Source: Diacronema lutheri
Lineage: Eukaryota > Haptophyta > Pavlovophyceae > Pavlovales > Pavlovaceae
Reading direction: 5' to 3'
Length of the DNA: 64,000 nucleotides
NCBI GenBank assembly: GCA_019448385.1
Contig: JAGTXO010000054.1
Coordinates: 124,001 to 188,000, forward strand
The translations under genes and the position numbers were made by a program. Of this stretch, positions 41,343 through 51,055 are shown in pieces; the stretch's first letter is position 1, and every line of letters starts with the position of its first letter. The notes beneath the pieces are model-generated. The model was not told the DNA's origin and searched no databases. It was given only the letters and a program-made list of their open reading frames with translations.

Positions 41343-43395
41343 TCACAGCTTGAGCTCGCGGCGCGCCTCCGATTCGCCCATGCGCTTGTACTCGTACTTG
41401 AAGCCGTCGACGCGGCAGAGCAGGTAGCTCGGCTCGGTGCTCGCGCCGGCGAGCGCGAGCTTGGCCTTGACAAACCAGCCGCCAAAGTCGCCGCCGCCGA
41501 TGAGCACGTCGTTCTGCTCGAGCTCGGCGCGCGAGGCGTCGTCGCCGCTGAAGACCGTGTACGCGATCGGCGTGCCGTCCTCGAGCTGGCCGACGACCGA
41601 CGCGCGCGTGCCCTGGATCTCGATCGTCTGCCGCGGCGGGTGCGGCGTCGCGCGCGCCGCGCACGCCAGCGGGCGGGCGGCGCGCTGAGCGCGCGCGCGC
41701 GCGTTGTGCGGCGCGCGCGCGGCGCGCGGCGCACCGCCGCGGCATTGCCTCGGTTGTCCGGGGCCTTCATGTCCGAGTAGGAGGTGTCGGCCATGATCAG
41801 CTGCACGGCGCCGGGGACGACGGTTGGGCAGTTGCCGTGTGGCGTGTGGCCGATGACGAGGCGCGTGAAGCCCGACGCGAGCAACGCGCGCGACACGGAC
41901 GGCGGGAGCGGCACGGGCTGCGACCTATCGTTGAGGTGGCGACCAATGATAACGCTCGGCCAAGTGCCTGCGCGGCCGCGAGGGGCGCGCCGCGCCGCTC
42001 GTCGGCGGCGCGGCGGCCGGCGCGCGCGCGCGCGCGCGCGCGCGCGCGCCGACGGTGGTGGCGGTGGTGGTGGTGGCGGCAGCGGCGGCGGCGGCAGCGG
42101 CGGCGCGCGCGCACCGTAGGTCGCGTACTGCTGCGCGATCACCGCGTTCACGTCGAGCGCGGCGCCCGGCGGCGCGAGCGAGCCGGCCACCGCGGCGGCG
42201 AGCCACTTGTTGAGCTTCTCCGTCCAGACGCGAACGTCGCCGATGCGCTCGGCGTGCCCCGGCACGAAGCCGAGCGCGACTTCAAAGCCGCCGTCCTCCA
42301 CCGCCGCGCCGCCGTACGAGTGCGGCGAGTCGGTGACGAACTTGACGGCGTTCTTCGCGTACGCGACGGAGACAAGGCCGCCGTGGACGTAGAGCGTCTC
42401 GTCGATGCCGACGGCGAGGTGTGCCGCCTTGAGCACCTCGGTGAGCACGCCCGTGTCCGCGACCGACTCGACGAACGACGCGACGACGTCGTCGTCGCCG
42501 ACGCGCTCGACGCGGCGCGTGAGACGCAGCTCGTCGCGCCTGCGCTCAAAGTCGCCCGCCGCGCCCATTGTGTGGTCGAGGATCCAGCGCAGCCGGTTGG
42601 GCTTGGTGTTGAAGCGCGCGTACAGCGCCGCCGGCAGCGGCCCGTCGTCCGGCGCGTGCAGCTTCGCCTCGGCCGCGAGCTTGGCGAGGAAAGCGGCATA
42701 GGCGAGGGTGCTCTTCGGCGCGCCGTACGGCACGGCGGGCTCCGACGCCATCGCGCCGTCCGAGAGCTCGGTGCGTAGCCGCAGCTTGTTCAGGTCGCGG
42801 TTGCCGGCGATGATGAACACGCGGTCCGGGTAGCTGCATGCGCGCCGCGTGCCGGGCGAGGCGGGGCATGGCTCCGCGGCGCGGCATCTCACGAAGCGCG
42901 CGCGCGCTGGCCTCGTCCGCGGCGCGCGGCCAGATGCACCGAGACGCGCGCGCGCCGCCGCCGTGCGCACACCGCCTCTTGGCGGCGATGATCATCTGCG
43001 CAATGCGCAACGAGCCGTCCGCCTTGTCGCACAGGTCGCCACCAAACTGTGACGTCAGGCCGCGCGCGCAGCGCGCGGCGGTGGGGCGCGCGAGGGCAGG
43101 GCGGCGTCGGGTGACGAACGCGCGCGCGCGCGATCGGCCGTCTCCGCCACGCGCCGTGCCCACGCCGCCAAGCACCGCCCCGCTTGCGCGCACGCCGCGC
43201 GTGCCACGCGGCCGCACGCGAGCGGCCGCCCGTGCGCGTGCGCGCGCGCGCGAGCGCGCGCACGACGAAGAGCCAGCCTTTGCGGAGAAGAAGTTCGCCG
43301 TCCTCGAGGTAGGCGCCATTGGACTGGGTAATGCAGCGGGCAAAGTAAGCGAGGTTGCCCTCCGGGTCGGTGACGTACACGACGCTCTTCCCCAT
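41343..43395 (-). CDS. calcineurin-like metallophosphoesterase
   Basis: Exons 43395-43264, 43046-42973, 42833-42115, 41967-41735 and 41627-41343 join in phase to about 480 residues. The joined frame restores the family landmarks in order: YVTDPEGNL; FGGDLCDK (second metal ligands); YPDRVFIIAGNRDLNK (GNHD-type motif); YVHGG; VIGHTPHGNCP (GHxP motif), and then a C-terminal beta domain (TIEIQGTRASVVGQLEDGTPIAYTVF). These enzymes use two metal ions to hydrolyse phosphoesters; this long form with an insert between GNRD and VHGG is one I associate with algae and oomycetes, substrate unknown. All introns are rich in CG; donors are GTC|GTGCGC, CG|GTGTGC, G|GTGCGC and GCG|GTGCGC. In-frame ATGs at 43428 and 43494 are possible earlier starts. 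Confidence 0.85.
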
Positions 43396-43673
43396 CCGTC
43401 GCGCCGAGCGTGGGAAGCCGCACAGCATCCACGATGGGGCCTGTGGACGTTTCTTTTCGATCAGAGCTGCGGAGGACCGGTGCGGGAAAATCACTAAACT
43501 CAGAAAAAGAAAAGGGGAAAGGGGGAGTGGATGCTGTGCGGCTTCCCACGCTCGCCGGGTCGCGTAATATGGGGAATGCCAAAGGGGAATGGTGCCAGGG
43601 AGGCGAAATCCTGGGAGACCCCTCCCGAAGCGAAAATTAATGCCGGTTTTGGGCGTCGTTTCGGGGCGAAAGT

Positions 43674-43718
<45 letters not shown>

Positions 43719-44284
43719 AGGCGGGGGGGCAAATTTTCGCTTCGCCCCCAAAATCTCATTCCCTGTGCGTGCCGTGCCACGCAAGAGGCGCGTGTCGGCG
43801 CGAGCAAGCTTTCGAGGCCACGCAATTGCCGCGCATCTCCCGCCAAAGCGTGCTCTCGCCAACAGCCGCGCCAACGGTCCGTTGCGGCCTTGCGAGTTGC
43901 GGGGTGTTGGCGGCTTGGCCGTGATGGTGAATGCGGTGCTCGACGATCAGGCAGCCTTCGTGGCGTTGTCCGTTCGCCCCTCTTTAGCTCGCTTATCGAA
44001 AGGCGGGGCAGATCCACATGCGCCCCAGCGAGGGGGGCGCGTCCTCGTCACGACGAGTCGGCGGAGTCGCTCTCGTCGGACAGAAATAGATTTGGCCAAA
44101 GCAAATCTTAATCTTTGCCTGCGTAAATGTCCGGCGACCAAAGCAAGACTTCGGCCGGACATTCGCGTTCGGACATGTCCCTTGAGCAAAACAATACTCG
44201 CGGGGTATTCACGGGAATGAATAAAATAAAATCTCTTCCGCTCGATCGACGGACGGCAACACGAGCAACGCGGCGAACCCGACG
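43396..44284. other. divergent spacer with inverted duplication and 43-base G run
   Basis: Upstream regions of the metallophosphoesterase (minus) and copy B of the uncharacterised family (plus). It holds the 28-bp inverted repeat listed separately, and a 43-base G run (43675-43717) flanked by a 13-bp inverted repeat, cgaagcgaaaatt (43626-43638) and its reverse complement (43732-43744). 44080-44240 is AT-richer. A long + frame through the region (43531-44220) has no protein-like content and I do not call it. Confidence 0.6.
43405..43554. repeat. 28-bp perfect inverted repeat at a gene start
   Basis: 43405-43432 (cgagcgtgggaagccgcaca..) and 43527-43554 are exact reverse complements, 94 bp apart. 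The left arm covers the first in-frame codons (MLCGFPRS) upstream of the metallophosphoesterase ATG. It looks like an inverted duplication of that 5' end. Confidence 0.9.
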
Positions 44285-45324
44285 ATGTGCGCGGCGATGC
44301 TGAAGGACGAGCCGATGCACGGAACATCACCCTCATCGGCGAACGATGCGAGCGCCGCCGGACTTGTCGACGGATCGTCTTCGCGCCACATCCCAGTCGG
44401 CGGTCATTCCTCGCCGAGCGACACGACGCACCTCGCCGGCCGGCCTGACCCTGACACGAAAGACGTCGCGCCGGACCGCGTCATGGACTCGGGCGACGAC
44501 TTTATGAAGACTGGACGCGCCGCGACGCGCACGCTCGCGCACGATGCGGGCGAGCCGGCGCTCCGAGTCCAACTCAGCCCCGGCCAAAACGGAGCGCCCG
44601 ACCATTACCTGACGACCCGCTCGTATCTCGCGGAAGTGTGTGCGGCCAAGGGCGCGCAGTTCCCCAACGAGAGCATCGAGCTCGACGTGTTCGTCCTGTG
44701 CGCCGACACCCACGAGTACCCATATGCGCGACCCGGCGATGCGCGCACGTCAAGGTCGTGAAGGGCAGCCTGAAGCTCGTGGACGGCGAGATCGTCGGCC
44801 GACTCGTGATCAAGTTCAACATCCTCTCGTCGTCGCACAAGAAGGGTTCCTTCCGACTGCTCGTGTGCCCCGCCAATCCGGTCATTCGGAGCAAGTACCC
44901 CTTCTTCTACGGCGTCACGCCGCCCTTCTCGACGACGGTCAAGAAGCTGCGCACGAAGGCCGCGAAACGCGAAGCGCTGCTGGAAGAGCTGAGTTCGGTG
45001 GATGCGGAGGGGCTCGCCGCAACGAACCCGCGCGCGCAGAAGCGTGCGCGCCACGCCAGCGGCTGCACGCACAAGGGCGATGCTGCGTACGCGCTTCTCC
45101 AGCAGCGCTGCGTCGCCCTGCACATTGTGAGTAAGCCCCAGTGGCTCCTCTTACCCTTTCCTGCTTCTTTGGGGGGTCCCTTTCGGCGCACGCACGTTTC
45201 CCGGGATGGGTTGAGGTGCACCACACTGCTGGCGCGACGGCTGTCTGCGATCGCCGATGGCTGTCCGGACGCGCAGTGTGAGCCCGGCCGCAGAAGCACA
45301 TCGGGCTCCGGCACTGACCGGTGA
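44285..45324 (+). pseudogene. uncharacterised family copy B, frame broken
   Basis: Relative of the 39876-41069 protein. The first frame runs from ATG 44285 (MCAAMLKDEPMHG) through IELDVFVLCADTHEYPYARPGDAR and ends at TGA near 44760; the matching continuation (AHVKVVKGSLKLVDGEIVGR, LVIKFNILSSSHKKGSFRLLVCPAN) is in another frame starting around 44735. Compared with copy A about 25-30 residues are missing at the join, so a small deletion or indel is likely. No GT..AG intron fits there. Downstream, donor CACATT|GTGAGTAAG at 45127 and acceptor GCGCAG at 45275-45276 join in phase to a short last exon ending 45324. Either a decaying paralog or an assembly error in a live gene. Function unknown. Confidence 0.5.
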
Positions 45325-45435
45325 ATGTTGGTGATCCTGCGGCAACTCTGCACGCCCCACGCGCCACGACCGCGCCGCGCCGCGGGGCGTGCCGCCGGCC
45401 GCCGACGCGCGCGCCGGCCGTCAATGCGCGGCGCG

Positions 45436-46410
45436 TCAGCTGCGCGCGTCGAGCTGCGCGCAGAGCAGCTCGAAGATGCCCCAGCCCAGCGCGGCGGACG
45501 GCGCGCCCTTGAGCAGCGTCGCGTGCAGCCCGCGGTAGAAGCCCGCCGGACTTTCCGCCATGAATGTCCGGCGCGCGCACTGCCACGCGTTCGCGTACTC
45601 GGGCAAGCCCGCGACGCCGCTCGCCTGCACGCGCATTCGCACGAGGTGGAGCGGGTAGGTGGCCGCGGTGGCGACCGACGACGCAACCGCGCCGAACGTG
45701 AGCAGCTCGACGATCGACGGCTCGGCGCGCGCGCGCGCACGCGCGCGCGCGCGCAGCGCGTCTTTCAAAAACGAGCTGAGGCCCTGCTCGAGGGCGGCGA
45801 AGGGGAAGACGCCGACGAGTGAGGGCGCGAGGCCGCGAAAGAGCGCGCTCGCACCCTTGCGCCGTAGCACGCGCGCCGCGCAGTCGACAACGCCCGCGTA
45901 CGTGCCAACGGGCGCGAGCGTGTCAAACGGCTGCACGGCGAGCTGCGCGACGGCGCCGGCGCAGCCGCCTGCGAAAAGGCGCTCGCTGAGCATCGGCGCC
46001 GCCGGGTTGGTCGCGAGGCCATCACGGAGCGCGTCGAAGGCGTCGGACAAGCGAAGCGCGTACTCGAGCACCGACTTGGCCATCGCCGCGCGCGTCCCCT
46101 TGAGCAGTGCGCGCCAGCCCTCGTCGGCGAGGAGCTGACGGCCAACGGCGAGCATCGGCGCGGGCGACTGCGTGGGCGATGCCGCCTGCTGCACCGTCCG
46201 GATCCGCCTCTGCACCGTCCGGATCCGCCTCTGTACCGTCCGGATCACCTCGAGCGGCGCGAGCAGCAGCCGCGATGCGGCTGGTGACATGCCGCTCGCG
46301 AGGAGATTGTACGGGGCGGCGCTCTTGGGCGCGATGCGGGCGTGTTGCGGCTCGAGCACAATGGACGCGAGCCAGTGCAGCGATGTCAGCGCACCAAGCC
46401 GCCGCACCAT
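45436..46410 (-). CDS. mitochondrial carrier family protein
   Basis: 324 residues from ATG 46410, the usual carrier size, in one exon. Three repeats are visible, each with the carrier signature after its first helix: PLEVIRTVQ, PFDTLAPVG and PLHLVRMRVQ. Typical linkers follow (ADEGWRALLKGTRAAMAKS, RRKGASALFRGLAPSLVGVFPFAALE, SPAGFYRGLHATLLKGAPSAALGW). These proteins exchange metabolites across the inner mitochondrial membrane or other organelle membranes. The first signature is followed by two extra RRIRTVQ copies coded by a 21-bp repeat at about 46186-46243, not a normal part of the fold. The second signature is weak (Ala-Pro in place of a basic residue). Substrate cannot be told; the overall shape recalls S-adenosylmethionine or phosphate/other carriers only loosely. 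Confidence 0.85.
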   Translation of the reverse strand: MVRRLGALTSLHWLASIVLEPQHARIAPKSAAPYNLLASGMSPAASRLLLAPLEVIRTVQRRIRTVQRRIRTVQQAASPTQSPAPMLAVGRQLLADEGWRALLKGTRAAMAKSVLEYALRLSDAFDALRDGLATNPAAPMLSERLFAGGCAGAVAQLAVQPFDTLAPVGTYAGVVDCAARVLRRKGASALFRGLAPSLVGVFPFAALEQGLSSFLKDALRARARARARAEPSIVELLTFGAVASSVATAATYPLHLVRMRVQASGVAGLPEYANAWQCARRTFMAESPAGFYRGLHATLLKGAPSAALGWGIFELLCAQLDARS

Positions 46411-46891
46411 CGGCCACAGCGGCGAGCGCCCGGGTCGAGCAGAGCGCCCTGCAGCACCGGCCGCGCCATCTCCGCCACGGCGCCGCACAGCGACGTGGCC
46501 GTGGCGGGCAATACGAGTCGCGCAGACGCAAGCGCGAGCTCGCGCCGAAGCCGCAAGCAGCCGCCACGCCACGCGCCACAGACGCCGTCGAGGCCACCGT
46601 CACCGTCCGGCGCGCCAGCAGCGTCGCCGCCCCCGCTCTCGAGCGCGCGCGCGCGCGCTCGGGCGCGAGGAGCCGCGCGTGCTCGTCAAAAGTAGCCACC
46701 AAGCCGGCCGCTTGGCCACGCGTGTGCCAGGCCCTGCGCGAGCGAGAGGCACGTGGCGCACAGCGCGCACGCCTCGGCCGTCCTCCCGCCGCCAATTGCC
46801 CGCCGGCGCGTCAAAAAGCGAAAAGTCTCCCGCGAAAAAAAAAAGAGGCGGACCCGTTTGGACGTCCTCTCCCTCTCCTCTCCCTCTTGCG
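46411..46891. promoter_or_regulatory. divergent promoter region, carrier / plastid-type protein
   Basis: 481 bp lie between the two start codons. The side next to 46892 has an A run (46828-46840) and then a pyrimidine-rich leader (cctctccctctcctctccctctt) ending just before the ATG. Confidence 0.5.
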
Positions 46892-47254
46892 ATGCGCCTG
46901 ACGCTCGTCCTCGCGCTCAGCGCCACTGCGATCACCTCGGCGTTCCACGCGCCAAGCCTAGCCAGCCGGATCCATCGCGTACCAGCCAAGCGCTTCGCCA
47001 CCGCTTGCCGCCTCGGCGACCTGTCGGGCGAGCGCTCGCGCCGAATCGACCGGCGCGGCCGGATCAGCGAGACGACGCCCGCGGGCAAGCACGTGACACG
47101 CGACTTCTCGACGAGCGCGCTCGGCAAATACGACGACCTCGACCTGGACCTCGCCGACGTGCAGGAGCTCCCCTCGTGGTGGATCATCCGCGCCGAGGAG
47201 GCCTACCGCGCCGAGCAGATCGCAGCGCGCGAGCCGGACGTCCCGTCCTACTAG
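46892..47254 (+). CDS. small protein with signal peptide and SAF-type plastid motif
   Basis: 120 residues from ATG 46892. The first 18 residues (MRLTLVLALSATAITSAF) form a signal peptide ending at S-A-F, then HAPSLASRIHRVPAKRFA, which is basic and hydroxylated like a transit peptide. The pattern matches the ASAF-type bipartite leader known for proteins sent through the ER into red-derived secondary plastids. The mature part is short and acidic at the end (DFSTSALGKYDDLDLDLADVQELPSWWIIRAEEAYRAEQIAAREPD); I do not recognise it. It is a predicted plastid stroma or thylakoid accessory protein. Confidence 0.65.
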   Translation: MRLTLVLALSATAITSAFHAPSLASRIHRVPAKRFATACRLGDLSGERSRRIDRRGRISETTPAGKHVTRDFSTSALGKYDDLDLDLADVQELPSWWIIRAEEAYRAEQIAAREPDVPSY

Positions 47255-47562
47255 GCGGCCCGCGCCTACGGTGGTCAGATTCCAAGGTGGCTTGCCGCCT
47301 GCGAGCAATCACCGTACGGCTTTGTCGAATGACCTGTGAGCATCTCCCAAACGTTCCTTCCGCCCTGGCCACCGCCCAGTGTGAATCAAACCTGCAGTCG
47401 CAGCTTCGCCTGGGCCAGCACCTCCAGTGAGGGCCGAGGTGCACGGCGCGGCGCGCGCGCGGTGGTGCGCGCGAGCGTCCCGCACCACCGCAGTGCGCGA
47501 GCCTGGCCCCGTGCCGCGGCTGCGCGCGGCGAGCGCCGGAGCGGCGCCCGCCATGCTGCGTG
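47255..47562. other. convergent spacer
   Basis: 308 bp between the 3' ends of the plastid-type protein gene and the PP2C gene. No gene or obvious structure seen. Confidence 0.5.
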
Positions 47563-49769
47563 CTAGCGGTGGGCTGCGCTCGTCGAGGGCCGGCCGTCGG
47601 CCGCGCCGGGCGTCGCCGCGCCGGTCGGCACGCTCGGCTCGATGCGCATCACGACGGCGGTGATGTCGTCGCGTATCGGCCCTGACAGCTCCCACCGCCG
47701 CTTCGCCTCGCGCGCGATCGCTGCGGACGCCGCCTTGAGGTCGGCGCCATGCTTGGCGGCCATCGTGACGGCCTCATGCGAGCTGAGCTGGTCCCACACG
47801 CCGTCAGTGCCAAGGATGACGTACCGGTCGTGTTTCGTCAGCCTGTGCACGGTCACGTCAGGCTCGGCGATCACCTGCCCGCCGTTCGCGACGGAGTGCG
47901 TCGTGTCGCCGAACGCGCGGCTCGTCGCGAGGCCAAAGCGCTGCGAACGGTCCCACACGCGCGCGGGCCCGACGAAGCCGTGGCCTGCAGGAGGCGGGGC
48001 GCACGCGGTGCGCCAGTGCGGGAGGAATGGAAGGCGAGAGAGTGAGAGCGTGAGCAGGGGGAGTGGGGTGGGTGGAAGGGGAGGCGGCGGATCCCGTGCC
48101 CTGAGCTGCAGCCATCGCCCAACACGAGCGACCGGCCGTGACGCGCTGCGCGTGTGCCCAGCCGCGCCGCTCGCCATCGCCCCGCCCGCGCGGCGCCCGC
48201 GGGCGCGAGCGAGCGGCCGCCGGCACGCCGCGCGCACTCGCGCGCGCGCGCACCAGGCACGTGCATCGGCGCGACGCGACCGCCGGAGCGCGTGATCCGG
48301 CGGTGCTCGCCCTCCGAGTCCGGCTTGTGGTCGCACGAGAGGTCGCGCGCGATCAGCGCGCCGCCCGGCGCCGCCGGGTCGACGCGGCCGATGACGGCGC
48401 GAGAGTCGCCGACGTTGGCGACGATCAGCTCGTCGCCCGCGAGCTGCGCGGTGCACGCGGTTGTGCCCGAGTGCCGCACGTCGATGCCCGACGCGGAGAG
48501 TGCGCGGTTGGTTCGCTCGAACGAGCCGGCGAGCCGGCGCGCGAGGTTCGCGCCGGACGCGGACGCGGGCGCGGCGCTCAACGTCGCGGCGCGCGCGCCA
48601 GCAGAAGCGAGCGTCGGCGGCACGCCGCCGCTGCAGGCCGCCGCCGTGGTGGCGACGGCGGCCGCGGCGGCGTCGTCGGCGCTGCCGACCAGCTCGGCGC
48701 GCAGCTTGTCAGTCACAAACGCCGAGACCCGATGGCCGAGTTCGCCGTGGCCGTCAAAGACGCCCGCGACCGCGACGGGCGCGCGCCGGCCGACTGCGCC
48801 GGCGGGCGCGTCGGCCAGCTCGATGAGGAAACGGTCTTGGTTTGCCGCCTTGCCCGGGTGTGAGCCCTGAATCGTCGACGCGGCCGCGTCGACCTTGAAG
48901 CGCCGTGCGCCGGCCGGGCTCGCCGCCGCGTCGGCGGTCGGAGCCGCCGCGCTCGCGCAGCCGGGCGCGCCCGTCTCACCACCACCGAACGTTAGCGCCG
49001 GCCGCGCGCCGGCCGTGCCGGCCGCACCCGCACCCGCGTAGCGCGGCGGCGGCGCGGCGGCGCGAGCGGCGGCGTCGGCGACGGCCACGGCGGCCGCGCC
49101 GGGCATGCTGAGGCGCCCGCCCCAAGGCGCGGGTGCGACGCCATCGGTCGGCGGCACGACGGCGACGCCTCGGCCCACCTGCGCGGGCGCCACGCCGTGC
49201 GCAAGCGTCTTGTTGGGGCGCTCGCTCGCTGGCCCCGTGCCCACGCCCACGCCCGCGCCCGTGCTCGCGCCCGCACCGCCAGAGAAGGCGGCGCAAAACG
49301 GCCCGCGGCCGTTCGCGGCGCTGCCGGTGCCCGCGCACGAGCTGGTTGGTCGGCCGTCGCCCGTGCTGCACCGCCGCGCGCTCTGCGCGAACGCGCCCGG
49401 CGAGCTTGGCGGCGCGTGATTGGACGGCAGCGGCCGATTCGCGAGCGGCCCGAGGCCACGGCCGGACGCGCCGTGCTCGGCCGCGTCGCGCGGCGCGCCG
49501 GGGCCGGAAGTGCGCGGACGGAGGTGGTTTGGCAACGTCGGTAGCGAGCCCACGCGCGCGAGCCCGCCAAAGCGGCTCGCCACATGCGTCGAGTCCATCC
49601 GCTGTAGCCCGCGGTGCGCGCCGAGCCCGCGCGCGGCCGCGCTCGCGCCGCCGACGCCGCCACGCGGGGCGGGCATGGTCTGCGAGAGCGAGGCCGGGCG
49701 GCAGGCGCTGATCGATCCCTGCGCGAAGCTGCCGTACGCCGCGCTGCTGCGCGACCACGGCTCGTTCAT
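47563..49769 (-). CDS. PP2C-type Ser/Thr protein phosphatase
   Basis: Exons 49769-48254 and 47984-47563 join in phase (G|GTGCGC .. CTGCAG|GC) to 645 residues. The first ~270 residues are low complexity (Gly, Ala, Pro, Ser). The phosphatase domain then shows the PP2C motifs: NQDRFLIEL, FDGHGELGHRVSAFV, HSGTTACTAQLAGDELIVANVGDSRAV, SCDHKPDSEGEHRRI, GRV, then after the splice LATSRAFGDTTH, VIAEPDVTV, FILGTDGVWD-type VILGTDGVWDQLS and RDDITAVVM. The metal-binding Asp residues (DGHG, TDG, DDIT) are present, so an active Mn/Mg-dependent phosphatase is expected. DGHGE replaces the common DGHGG. Cellular target unknown. Divergent from the methyltransferase gene, 207 bp apart. Confidence 0.92.
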
Positions 49770-49976
49770 CGCGCGCGCGCGCGCGCTCTCAGGCCGAGGG
49801 GGGGGGGGGGGAGGGGGGCGTGGGGTCGAAACAGCCCTGTCGAAAAAGGGTAATAGTCATTTGTAAAAGATTCTGCGGTGGTTGAAATACGTACGAGCCC
49901 GTAATGAGGATTGAAGCAATAGTTTTAGAAAAAGACTTAGTACTTCAAAAGACAGGACGTACCCTCTTTGTGTAAC
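49770..49976. promoter_or_regulatory. divergent promoter, PP2C / FkbM
   Basis: 207 bp between start codons. It holds a 14-base G run (49798-49811) and a distinctly AT-rich half (49850-49970) next to the methyltransferase start. Confidence 0.55.
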
Positions 49977-51029
49977 ATGATCCCGGGCGGTGCGCTCGCG
50001 CTCGCGCTCGCGGCCGCGGCGCCGTGCGCGGATCCCGTTCGAGGCGGGCGCCCTCCGCTTGCCGAGGGATGCCTCGTCGTGTACGTGGACGTTGGCACAA
50101 ACATTGGCGTGCAGCTGCGCAAGTTCTTCCAGCCGGAGCACTACCCAGGGAGCAAAGCGATGCCCGTGTTTGCGAGCAGCTTCCCAACCGATGAGAGCGT
50201 GCGGAGGGGGTCGCGCCCGTGCGCCTTTGGCTTCGAGGCAAACCCGATGCACACCGAGCGGCTGCGCCAGCTCGAGGCAGCGTACACCGCGGCGGGCCAT
50301 AGGCTGTCGATCGCGACCGAGACTGCGGTTGGGACGGCCGAGGGGAACACGACCTTTTTCTTCACCGGCTCGCTAAAGAACGACAGGTCCGCCTCGGTCG
50401 CGCAGAACGCCTGGTTGCGCAGAGGCCACGCCCGTGTGCTGCAAGCCACGGTGCGCACGATCGACCTGGCGCGCTGGTTGCGCGCCGAGGTGTTCGCGCG
50501 CTCGGAGGCCACGCGCCCGGGCGCGGTCGTGGTCATGAAGCTGGACATCGAGGGCTCGGAGGAGAGCGTGCTGCCCTGGCTCGCGCAGTGCGGCGCCCTG
50601 TGCGGCCTCGGCCCCACCATGATCGAGGAGCACGCGCGCATGGCCAAGGACAGGGCCGCGTACGCGCGTGCAGTTCGGCCGTTCATTCGCGCGGCGCGCA
50701 CGCGCAGCCTGCGGGCGCTCGCGGGCGTGATGCGCGCTGCGCCAGGCGAGCGGTGCACCTTCCAGCCGCTCCTGGTCGACGACAATTCCTACTCCGCTGA
50801 CGATGGTTCGACGGGCAATGCCAACCTCGACCGGGCGTTTGGCATCACGCAGCGTGCACCCTTCCCCGAGCCGCTGCCGCTCAGCGCCGACGGGCGAGCG
50901 GAGGGAGCCGTGGCGCCATGGCCGTATTGGGCGCGCGCGCAGAGGGATGCCGTGGCGATGCTTGCGCGGCGCGGTAGGCGCCCGGAGGAAGGGCTGGGGA
51001 AAAAGGAGGGGAATCAGCCGAATGCGTAA
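49977..51029 (+). CDS. FkbM-type SAM-dependent methyltransferase, secretory
   Basis: 350 residues from ATG 49977. A signal peptide-like start (MIPGGALALALAAAAPCADP) is followed by motif I, CLVVYVDVGTNIG, then CAFGFEANPMH (acidic loop), ETAVGTAEGNTTFFF, and the FkbM signature VVVMKLDIEGSEESVLPWL. FkbM enzymes usually methylate hydroxyl groups of sugars or polyketides; with a signal peptide the likely place is ER or Golgi and the likely substrate a glycan. The middle (TMIEEHARMAKDRAAYARAV..) and C-terminal part after about residue 270 are not recognisable. It converges with the histidine phosphatase gene, 26 bp between stop codons. Confidence 0.85.
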   Translation: MIPGGALALALAAAAPCADPVRGGRPPLAEGCLVVYVDVGTNIGVQLRKFFQPEHYPGSKAMPVFASSFPTDESVRRGSRPCAFGFEANPMHTERLRQLEAAYTAAGHRLSIATETAVGTAEGNTTFFFTGSLKNDRSASVAQNAWLRRGHARVLQATVRTIDLARWLRAEVFARSEATRPGAVVVMKLDIEGSEESVLPWLAQCGALCGLGPTMIEEHARMAKDRAAYARAVRPFIRAARTRSLRALAGVMRAAPGERCTFQPLLVDDNSYSADDGSTGNANLDRAFGITQRAPFPEPLPLSADGRAEGAVAPWPYWARAQRDAVAMLARRGRRPEEGLGKKEGNQPNA

Positions 51030-51055
51030 TTGGCCGGCCATGCACAGAGCGAGCC

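Noticed and set aside
43531-44220. 229-residue + frame starting MLCGFPRS
   Set aside because: Its first codons come from the inverted duplication of the neighbouring gene's start and it runs through the 43-base G run; no protein-like content.
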